A stretch of DNA of 12,120 nt from Bacillota bacterium (GTDB taxonomy: Bacteria > Bacillota > Clostridia > Christensenellales > CAG-138). The stretch spans positions 1 through 12,120 of the forward strand of contig JAEWMV010000203.1 in assembly GCA_023393045.1 (NCBI GenBank), written 5' to 3'. Positions 7,386 to 12,120 of the stretch are shown piece after piece. Numbering within the stretch: position 1 is the stretch's first letter; every line of letters begins with the position of its first letter. A model generated the notes under the pieces. The model did not search any database. It was not told the DNA's origin and saw nothing but the letters and a program-made list of their open reading frames with translations. A program made the position numbers and the translations under genes.

Positions 7386-7405
7386 GCGTGAAGAATTCTT
7401 AACGC
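7386..7405. promoter_or_regulatory. 20-bp dyad, candidate operator of the D-glutamate/5-oxoproline operon
   Basis: The half-sites GCGTGAAGAA (7386-7395) and TTCTTAACGC (7396-7405) are reverse complements at 9 of 10 positions, with a perfect central 10-bp palindrome AAGAATTCTT. The dyad ends 8 bases before the -35 hexamer of the downstream operon, a typical position for a regulator binding site. The regulator is unknown; none is encoded in the window. Confidence 0.45.
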
Positions 7406-7413
7406 CGCAGCGG

Positions 7414-7441
7414 TTGACAGCGCGCCTTATGAGAGGATAAT
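7414..7441 (+). promoter_or_regulatory. Promoter of the DUF4392-ycsI-pxpABC operon
   Basis: A consensus -35 TTGACA (7414-7419), a 16-base spacer and GATAAT (7436-7441) form a good sigma-A-type promoter; TAATAT (7438-7443) is an alternative -10 at 18 bases. The predicted start (about 7448-7450) lies at or just before the possible start codons of the first gene, leaving little or no leader. Confidence 0.7.
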
Positions 7442-7442
7442 A

Positions 7443-8345
7443 TTGTGCCGTATGATGACGTTTTTTGATGAACTTTCAAACATCCTCTCGTTTGACCCGG
7501 GCGACAGAGGACTGATGTCCTTCCTGCCAAAACCCGACGCCGCAGAAGCCCACGCGCAGCTTGCCTGTGCGCGGCGCGCGCTCATCGTAACCGGCTTTCC
7601 CATCCGCTCCGCGGATGATCGCGTCAGCTGCGAAACGGACGGCCCTCCGGGCGCGGCGAACATGGCCTATGCGCTCATGCAATGCGGCGCATCCGTGACG
7701 GTGGTGAGCGATGAGACGAGCTTTGCGCAGGTGCGCGCCGCGGTGGACTGCCGCGCCCCGGGCGCGCGCGCGGTGCTTTTGAAAAAGGGCGAGCCCTTGT
7801 GCGCAAAACGCTTGATCGAGGATTTTAAGCCCACGCACATCCTACCCATAGAGCGGCCGGGCAAGGCTGCGGACGGGCATTTCCATTCCATGCGCGGCGC
7901 CGTCATCGACGACCTGCTCGCGGACACGGATCATCTCTACGCGCTCGCGCGCGAGGCGGGTGCAGTTGCCATCGCCATAGGCGACGGAGGCAACGAGCTT
8001 GGCACGGGCGTCCACAGGGAGGCCGTTTCCCGGCTGCTCCCGAACGGAAGCGCCGTCGCCGCCGTGCAGGATGCTGATATTACGCTCATGACGGGCGTGT
8101 CCAACTGGTGGGGCTGGGGCATTGCCGCGCTTCTGAGCGCAAGCCTCGGGCGCGACCTTCTTCCTTCCGCCGCGCAGGAAACGCGCCTTATGCGCGCGCT
8201 CTTGGATAGCGGCGCGGTGGACGGGGTGATGAAGCGGCCCGCGATGTCGGTGGACGGCCTTTCCCTTGAAGTCAACCTCGCGGTGCTCGAGAATATCCGC
8301 GCCGCGCTCAAACGCTATCTTGCCGGGAGGACGAGCAATGGATAA
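7443..8345 (+). CDS. DUF4392 protein, D-glutamate cyclase family
   Basis: A protein of up to 300 residues of the DUF4392 family, the family that forms the C-terminal half of the vertebrate D-glutamate cyclase DGLUCY. That enzyme converts D-glutamate to 5-oxo-D-proline and water. Visible conserved blocks: FDPGDRGL (17-24), ETDGPPGA (64-71), the IERPG motif (136-140), GDGGNELGTG (180-189) and SNWWGWGIAALL (220-231). No signal peptide or membrane segment is seen, so it is cytoplasmic. The start is uncertain. TTG at 7443 has AGAGG upstream, but that overlaps the -10 of the only good promoter. ATG codons at 7452 and 7455 would give an almost leaderless message. The last 8 bases overlap the next gene. 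Standing beside ycsI and the three 5-oxoprolinase genes strongly supports a role in D-glutamate/5-oxoproline metabolism; the substrate assignment itself is inference from family and context. Confidence 0.85.
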   Translation: MCRMMTFFDELSNILSFDPGDRGLMSFLPKPDAAEAHAQLACARRALIVTGFPIRSADDRVSCETDGPPGAANMAYALMQCGASVTVVSDETSFAQVRAAVDCRAPGARAVLLKKGEPLCAKRLIEDFKPTHILPIERPGKAADGHFHSMRGAVIDDLLADTDHLYALAREAGAVAIAIGDGGNELGTGVHREAVSRLLPNGSAVAAVQDADITLMTGVSNWWGWGIAALLSASLGRDLLPSAAQETRLMRALLDSGAVDGVMKRPAMSVDGLSLEVNLAVLENIRAALKRYLAGRTSNG

Positions 8346-9129
8346 TTTTATGCATATGACGCCCAAAGAGGTGCGCAAGATCATCCGCGCAGGCGGGTAC
8401 GCCCTGCCGACTTCCGGCATCTGCCCGGGCTACGCCCAGTGCAACCTCGCCGCTATCCCGCAGGAGTACGCGGAGGATTTCCTTCGTTTTACGAAATTGA
8501 ACGCAAAGCCCTGCCCTGTGCTGGAGGTGGTTCCGGCGGGGGAGAGGCTGACGCGCCAAATCGCCTCCGGCGCGGATGTCGCGCGCGATATCCCCAAGTA
8601 CCGCGTGTACGAGTACGGCAGGCTCGCGGGCGAATACGAGGACGCGTCCGCCCTCTGGCGGGACGACCTCGTGACCTTCCTCATCGGCTGCAGCTTTTCC
8701 TTTGAGGACGCGCTGATCAAAGCGGGGCTTCCTGTGCGCCATATCGAAGAGGGGCGAAACGTGCCCATGTACAACACGAACATCGCGCTTGAGAGCGCAG
8801 GCGTTTTCGGCGGCAATATGGTGGTGAGCATGCGGCCCATGACAAAGGAGCAAGCCGTCCGGGCGGCCGAAATCACCGCCCGTTTCCCGCGCGTGCACGG
8901 CGCGCCCGTGCATATCGGCGATCCTTCGGAAATAGGCATTATGGATATCAACCGCCCCGACTTCGGGGACGCGGTCACCATACATCCCGGCGAGGCGGCG
9001 GTGTTCTGGGCGTGCGGCGTCACGCCGCAGGCCGCCGTCATGCGCGCGAAGCTGCCCTTTGTCATCACCCACGCGCCGGGGCATATGCTCATAACGGATA
9101 CGCTCAACACTGCGCTTGCGGAGGAATGA
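8338..9129 (+). CDS. ycsI: YcsI/DUF1445 family putative hydro-lyase
   Basis: A 263-residue member of the DUF1445 (YcsI) family, the family that forms the N-terminal half of vertebrate DGLUCY. Conserved blocks are easy to see: GYAQCNLAAIP (31-41), IGCSFSFEDAL (116-126), HIEEGRNVPMYNTN (135-148), HGAPVHIGDP (187-196), FWACGVTPQ (223-231) and THAPGHM (244-250). The name hydro-lyase is a database label; no reaction is firmly assigned. The start at 8338 is supported by GGGAGG (8325-8330) and gives the family-typical N-terminus. It overlaps the preceding gene by 8 bases, and its own end carries the ribosome binding site of pxpA. In Bacillus subtilis ycsI lies in the same kind of operon with the pxpABC homologues. 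A role linked to the DUF4392 product is likely; whether as cyclase partner, hydratase or racemase cannot be told. Confidence 0.9.
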   Translation: MDNFMHMTPKEVRKIIRAGGYALPTSGICPGYAQCNLAAIPQEYAEDFLRFTKLNAKPCPVLEVVPAGERLTRQIASGADVARDIPKYRVYEYGRLAGEYEDASALWRDDLVTFLIGCSFSFEDALIKAGLPVRHIEEGRNVPMYNTNIALESAGVFGGNMVVSMRPMTKEQAVRAAEITARFPRVHGAPVHIGDPSEIGIMDINRPDFGDAVTIHPGEAAVFWACGVTPQAAVMRAKLPFVITHAPGHMLITDTLNTALAEE

Positions 9130-9133
9130 GGCT

Positions 9134-9898
9134 ATGATTAAAATCGATTTCAACTGCGACCTCGGCGAAATTTCCGACGGCGGCGCACTCGATGCGGCGG
9201 TGCTGCCGGAGATCACCTCCGCAAACGTCGCCTGCGGTTTCCACGCGGGCGGACCCGCGGAGATGGAGCGCACGGTTTCTATGGCAAAGCTCTGCGGCTG
9301 CGCCGTGGGCGCGCACCCCGGCTTTCCGGACAGGGAAAACTTCGGCCGCACGGAAATGGACGTTACCCCCGCGCAAGTCAAGGGGTATATCATCTATCAG
9401 CTCGGCGCGCTGGGCGCGTTTTGCCGCGCGGCGCAGCTGCGCATGAGCCATGTCAAGGCCCACGGCGCGCTCTACAACATGGCCGCGCGCGATTACGCGC
9501 TGGCGGAGGCCATCTGCGAAGGGGTGGCGAGCGTCGATCCCTCACTGATCCTCCTGGGCCTCTCGGGCAGCCTCATGCAAGACGCCGCCGCCAACACGGG
9601 GCTCGCCTTTGCAAGCGAGGTTTTTGCGGACAGGGCGTACATGCCGGACGGCTCGCTCGTTTCCCGCAAAGCCCCGGGCGCGGTCATTACGGACATGGAG
9701 ACAATCGCCCGGCGCGTGGTGCGCATGGCGAAGGAGGGCGTGGTGGAGGCCATAGACGGCACCGTCGTCCCCATCCGCGCGGACTCGGTCTGCCTGCACG
9801 GGGACAATCCGGGTGCTGCAAGCTTCGCCGCGAAAATACGCGCCGCGCTTGAGGGCGAGGGCGTAAAGCTCGCCCCGCTCTGGGAGATACTGCAATGA
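9134..9898 (+). CDS. pxpA: 5-oxoprolinase subunit A (LamB/YcsF family)
   Basis: A 254-residue protein of the LamB/YcsF family. With PxpB and PxpC it forms the prokaryotic ATP-dependent 5-oxoprolinase, which opens 5-oxoproline (pyroglutamate) to glutamate. Family landmarks: IDFNCDLGE (4-12), SANVACGFHAG (29-39) with H37, GAHPGFPDRENFGR (59-72), HVKAHGALYN (106-115), EVFADRAYMPDGSLVSRKAPGA and CLHGDNPGA. The usual HVKPHG has alanine in place of proline at residue 109. The ATG at 9134 is chosen because GGAGGA (9120-9125), inside the end of ycsI, lies 8 bases upstream; an in-frame TTG at 9116 would add six non-conserved residues. The gene begins 4 bases after the ycsI stop and overlaps pxpB by ATGA, indicating one coupled unit. 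Confidence 0.95.
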   Translation: MIKIDFNCDLGEISDGGALDAAVLPEITSANVACGFHAGGPAEMERTVSMAKLCGCAVGAHPGFPDRENFGRTEMDVTPAQVKGYIIYQLGALGAFCRAAQLRMSHVKAHGALYNMAARDYALAEAICEGVASVDPSLILLGLSGSLMQDAAANTGLAFASEVFADRAYMPDGSLVSRKAPGAVITDMETIARRVVRMAKEGVVEAIDGTVVPIRADSVCLHGDNPGAASFAAKIRAALEGEGVKLAPLWEILQ

Positions 9899-10581
9899 AA
9901 ATCCTGCCCTGCGGCGATTGCGCCGTATCGATACGCTTTGAGGAAAAGATCGCGCCCGAAATCCACGCGCGCGTGATGGCGATGGACGGGGCGATTAAAA
10001 GGGCCGCGCTGTCGGGCGTTATGGAGTGCGTGCCGAGCTACTGCGCGCTGATGGTGCGCTACGACCCGCTTCAACTGACGTATAAGGAAATAAGCGACGC
10101 GATTTCAACGCTCTCCCCTGAGGAGGCCGCGCATGGCCAGGAGGGCGAAATCGTGGAACTGCCCGTCCTTTACGGCGGGGAATACGGCCCCGACCTTGAA
10201 TTCGTGGCCTCGCGCGCAGGGCTTTCCGTTGAAGAAGCCGTGCGCCTCCACACGAGCGTCGATTATCCCGTCTACATGCTCGGCTTCACGCCGGGCTTTC
10301 CGTATTTGGGCGGCATGGACGCGCGGCTCAGGCTCAACACGCCGCGCCTCGACACGCCGCGCACGGGCGTACCCGCGGGCAGCGTGGGCATCGCGGGCGC
10401 GCAGACGGGGGTCTACCCCGTGGCCTCGCCCGGCGGCTGGCGCATCATCGGCAGGACGCCGGCGGCGCTCTACGACCCCTCCCGCGCGGAGCCGTTTCTG
10501 CTCAAAGCAGGGCAGAGGCTGCGCTTTGTGCCCATCGGCGAGGCGGAATACAAAAGGCTTGAAGGAGGGCAGGGACGATGA
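9895..10581 (+). CDS. pxpB: 5-oxoprolinase subunit B (KipI family)
   Basis: A 228-residue protein of the KipI/PxpB family (allophanate hydrolase subunit 1-like fold), partner of PxpC. The N-terminal domain (about 1-80) opens with the family-type LPCGDCAVSIRF. The C-terminal cyclophilin-like domain carries GFTPGFPYLGGMD (130-142) and the conserved run containing PRTGVPAGSVGIAG (155-168), QTGVYP, SPGGW and IGRTP up to about residue 189. KipI was first described in Bacillus as an inhibitor of the sporulation kinase KinA, so a second role in a spore former cannot be excluded, but the presence of all three subunits points to 5-oxoprolinase. ATGA overlaps join it to pxpA upstream and pxpC downstream. 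The subunit letters follow the pxpABC convention. Confidence 0.95.
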   Translation: MKILPCGDCAVSIRFEEKIAPEIHARVMAMDGAIKRAALSGVMECVPSYCALMVRYDPLQLTYKEISDAISTLSPEEAAHGQEGEIVELPVLYGGEYGPDLEFVASRAGLSVEEAVRLHTSVDYPVYMLGFTPGFPYLGGMDARLRLNTPRLDTPRTGVPAGSVGIAGAQTGVYPVASPGGWRIIGRTPAALYDPSRAEPFLLKAGQRLRFVPIGEAEYKRLEGGQGR

Positions 10582-11600
10582 TCGAATTTCTCTCTCCCGG
10601 CCCCATGACCACGGTGCAGGACCGCGGCAGGAACGGCTTTATGCGCTACGGCGTAGGGAACGCCGGGGCGATGGACGCGCTTGCGCTCGCGCACGCGAAT
10701 ATTCTCGTGGGAAACGCCATGTGTGAGGGCGCGCTGGAGGCGACGCTCATGACCCCGCAGCTTCGCTTTACGTCCGATACGCTCTTTGCGATAACGGGCG
10801 GCGAATGCGCGCTCCAACTGGATGGGGAAATCGTGCCCATGAACGCGGCGGTACTCGCGCGCGCGGGGCAGACGCTCACTTCCGCTCCCGTGACGCGCGG
10901 CTGCAGGGCGTACATCGCCTTTGCGGGCGGGCTTGGGCTTGAAAGCGGGCTTGGCAGCGTGTCCTGCGACAAAAAGGCGGGCATAGGCGGCCTTGGCGGC
11001 GGCGAAAAACTCAAAAAAGGGGATATACTCCCCAACGCCATGCCGGAGGAGGCAAGGGCCTTTGCGGGAAGGAAGCTGCCCGAGGGAATACAAAACTATT
11101 TGCCCGCGGGCGTCGCGACGCTGCGCGTATGCGAGGGGCCGCAGGCGGGCGCGCTTTCTAAAGAAGGCGAGAGGACGCTGTTTTCCATGGAGTATACCGT
11201 GCTGCCGGAGAGCGACCGCATGGGCGTGCGCTTCTCCGGGGAAAAGCTCGCCTTTGCCGAGGGGCAGGACGGCAACATCATCACCGACGCGCTCTGCGCG
11301 GGCGCGGTGCAGATAACGGGCGCAGGGCTCCCTATCTTGATGATGGCGGACGCGCAGACCACGGGCGGCTATGCGAAGCCCTTCTGGGTCGTCGCAGCGG
11401 ATTTGCCCGTAGCGGCGCAGCTTTGCCCGAATGACCGCGTGCGCTTCGCGCGCTGCACCGTAGAAGAAGCGCAGCTTGCCCTGCGGGCGCGCGCGGAGGA
11501 GTTGGAGCGCCTCGCGCGGAGCTTGCAGGGCAAGCGCATGCGCGTCAAAGTCGGGGAGGAGACGTACGACATCTCCGTTTCAGAGGTATTTTCCGCTTGA
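10578..11600 (+). CDS. pxpC: 5-oxoprolinase subunit C (KipA, carboxyltransferase-like)
   Basis: A 340-residue member of the KipA/PxpC family (biotin-dependent carboxyltransferase-like fold). Landmarks: SPGPMTTVQDRGR (6-18), MRYGVGNAGAMDALALAHAN (22-41), ITGGECAL (72-79), AGIGGLGG (134-141), ESDRMGVRF (211-219) and VQITGAGLPILMMADAQTTGG (within 244-264). The conserved GSRST-type motif is altered to GSVSC (126-130). After a helical stretch the protein ends in MRVKVGEETYDISVSEV (321-337), which looks like the first strands of a biotinyl/BCCP-type domain and is absent from the minimal KipA core as I recall it. The ribosome binding site GGAGGG (10564-10569) lies in the end of pxpB and the ATG overlaps the pxpB stop. 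No terminator follows; the stop codon overlaps the -35 of the next promoter. Confidence 0.94.
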   Translation: MIEFLSPGPMTTVQDRGRNGFMRYGVGNAGAMDALALAHANILVGNAMCEGALEATLMTPQLRFTSDTLFAITGGECALQLDGEIVPMNAAVLARAGQTLTSAPVTRGCRAYIAFAGGLGLESGLGSVSCDKKAGIGGLGGGEKLKKGDILPNAMPEEARAFAGRKLPEGIQNYLPAGVATLRVCEGPQAGALSKEGERTLFSMEYTVLPESDRMGVRFSGEKLAFAEGQDGNIITDALCAGAVQITGAGLPILMMADAQTTGGYAKPFWVVAADLPVAAQLCPNDRVRFARCTVEEAQLALRARAEELERLARSLQGKRMRVKVGEETYDISVSEVFSA

Positions 11601-11625
11601 CTTTATCGCGTGCAATATATATAAT
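11597..11625 (+). promoter_or_regulatory. Promoter of the lysine riboswitch / kal transcript
   Basis: TTGACT (11597-11602), a 17-base spacer and a perfect TATAAT (11620-11625) form one of the best promoters in the window. The predicted start is near 11632, just before the riboswitch. The -35 overlaps the pxpC stop codon. Confidence 0.85.
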
Positions 11626-11644
11626 TTATACGGAAAAAGCGAAT

Positions 11645-11820
11645 CAAAACGATAGAGGCGCGGAAGGATAAGGTAACGCTCGCATGCGAAGGGTCGGGTA
11701 CCCGAGGGCGGCGCGAATGTACCTCCGCCGAAAGCGAAAACGCGGCCCGCGCGTTGAGCTTGGGCATGACGCCGAGCGCGCCATGACTGTCATCTGACTA
11801 TAGGATGAAGCGCTATCGAT
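11645..11820 (+). ncRNA. Lysine riboswitch (L box) aptamer
   Basis: The leader matches the lysine riboswitch architecture. P1: CGATAG (11650-11655) with CTATCG (11813-11818). The opening GATAGAGGCGCG is nearly identical to the Bacillus subtilis lysC element. P2 base: GGCG (11657-11660) with CGCC (11726-11729), enclosing a GGTAC/GTACC stem (11697-11701 with 11719-11723). The junction CGCCGAA (11726-11732) matches the element core. P3: AACGCG with CGCGTT (11739-11744, 11750-11755). P4: CATG with CATG (11765-11768, 11782-11785). The core CTGTCA (11787-11792) is followed by P5, TCATC with GATGA (11790-11794, 11804-11808). The ligand would be L-lysine. Lengths of the arms are from eye-folding and could shift. 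Together with the lysine-fermentation gene downstream the identity is secure. Confidence 0.88.
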
Positions 11821-11859
11821 GCGGCCGGTGAGGCAGGCGTCGATAGCGTTTATTCTTTT
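11811..11859 (+). terminator. Intrinsic terminator of the riboswitch expression platform
   Basis: CGCTATCGATGC (11811-11822) pairs with GCGTCGATAGCG (11837-11848): 12 bp with one wobble, closing a 14-base loop and followed by TTTATTCTTTT (11849-11859). Three further outer pairs (11808-11810 with 11849-11851) are possible. The 5' arm contains the whole 3' strand of riboswitch P1, so this hairpin and the ligand-bound aptamer cannot form together. Confidence 0.85.
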
Positions 11860-11994
11860 GCTTGGATGGTGCGCTATCCGCGGGCCCGGAAGCCTTCGGC
11901 GCGCGCCGTTTGTGCTCCCTTTCAATAAAAAAGCCCATCTTTCGCGTGAACAAACAAACGCAAACCAAACATGAATAAGGAGGCCATACAAAAA
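11860..11994 (+). other. Remainder of the kal leader, no gene
   Basis: About 135 bases between the riboswitch terminator and kal. It holds a second copy of GCGCTATC (11871-11878; first copy 11810-11817), a GC-rich self-complementary stretch (about 11880-11908, including the palindrome GGCGCGCGCC) and then A-rich sequence up to the ribosome binding site TAAGGAGG (11976-11983). No second U-tract terminator and no protein-coding frame worth calling were seen. Confidence 0.6.
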
Positions 11995-12120
11995 ATGGAG
12001 GATAAGAAAATCACCTCGACGATCCGTCTTCGCATGAGCGCGAAGGACGCGCATTACGGCGGCAGCCTCGTGGACGGCGCGCACATGCTGCACCTGTTTG
12101 GCGACGTCGCCACGGAGCTT
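11995..12120 (+). CDS. kal: 3-aminobutyryl-CoA ammonia-lyase (5' end only)
   Basis: Only the first 42 residues are in the window. They contain the block RMSAKDAHYGGSLVDG (13-28) and LFGDVATEL (34-42), typical of the hotdog-fold CoA ammonia-lyases Kal and Acl (beta-alanyl-CoA ammonia-lyase). Kal removes ammonia from 3-aminobutyryl-CoA to give crotonyl-CoA in the fermentation of lysine to acetate and butyrate. The Kal assignment is preferred over Acl because the residues fit Kal better from memory and because a lysine riboswitch precedes the gene. The ATG at 11995 is chosen because of TAAGGAGG 11 bases upstream; an in-frame ATG at 11971 has no ribosome binding site and would translate through that site. 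Further lysine-degradation genes would be expected beyond the edge. Confidence 0.85.
   Translation, partial: MEDKKITSTIRLRMSAKDAHYGGSLVDGAHMLHLFGDVATEL

Noticed and set aside
9895..11600. Reading pxpB/pxpC as urea carboxylase/allophanate hydrolase subunits
   Set aside because: These families share a fold with allophanate hydrolase domains and are often so labelled, but the complete pxpABC set with YcsF-type PxpA marks 5-oxoprolinase.
11644..12093. Open frame (149 codons) on the minus strand across the riboswitch leader
   Set aside because: It covers the riboswitch, the terminator and the start of kal, with no known motif. The RNA element explains the sequence.
1..12120. CRISPR arrays, tRNA or rRNA genes, insertion sequences, phage genes
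   Set aside because: No repeat-spacer pattern, tRNA-like cloverleaf, rRNA stretch, transposase or integrase motif was recognised on either strand.

Overview
The window is GC-rich DNA (roughly 60% by eye) from what looks like an endospore-forming, amino-acid-fermenting member of the Clostridia. The endospore call rests on an alpha/beta-type small acid-soluble spore protein. The Gram-positive call rests on the asp23/yloU - fakA/yloV - recG gene order. Lysine fermentation is suggested by a lysine riboswitch in front of the start of a 3-aminobutyryl-CoA ammonia-lyase gene (kal) at the right edge, and more weakly by a P-loop protein resembling the lysine 5,6-aminomutase reactivase subunit KamB at the left edge. 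The exact taxon cannot be fixed from this sequence.

Layout. Positions 1-2232 (minus strand): transketolase (tkt) followed by the truncated P-loop gene. Positions 2233-2308: a compact divergent promoter region in which the two promoters appear to share one symmetric -10 element. Positions 2309-2779 (plus): an O6-alkylguanine-DNA methyltransferase (ogt). Positions 2885-6930 (plus): an operon of an Asp23/Gls24-family protein, a FakA/YloV-like DhaL-domain kinase and RecG helicase. Positions 7052-7294: the SASP gene, followed by a strong hairpin. Positions 7443/7452-11600: a tightly overlapping five-gene operon of a DUF4392 protein (D-glutamate cyclase family), a YcsI/DUF1445 protein, and PxpA, PxpB and PxpC (5-oxoprolinase). 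It has a good sigma-A-type promoter and a 20-bp dyad just upstream. Positions 11601-11994: no protein gene, but a promoter, a lysine riboswitch aptamer, an intrinsic terminator and the rest of a leader. From 11995: start of kal, cut by the window edge.

How the parts fit. The 7.4-11.6 kb operon reads as a route from D-glutamate to 5-oxoproline and on to glutamate. The DUF4392 and DUF1445 genes are the two halves of the vertebrate mitochondrial protein DGLUCY, here encoded separately and side by side. The most notable element is the riboswitch. The 3' strand of its P1 helix is embedded in the 5' arm of the terminator, so ligand binding should break the terminator. That predicts a lysine-activated (ON) switch, the right logic for a lysine-degrading gene and opposite to the usual lysine-repressed biosynthesis switch. 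The pxp operon has no terminator of its own, so this riboswitch also sits in the path of its read-through transcription.
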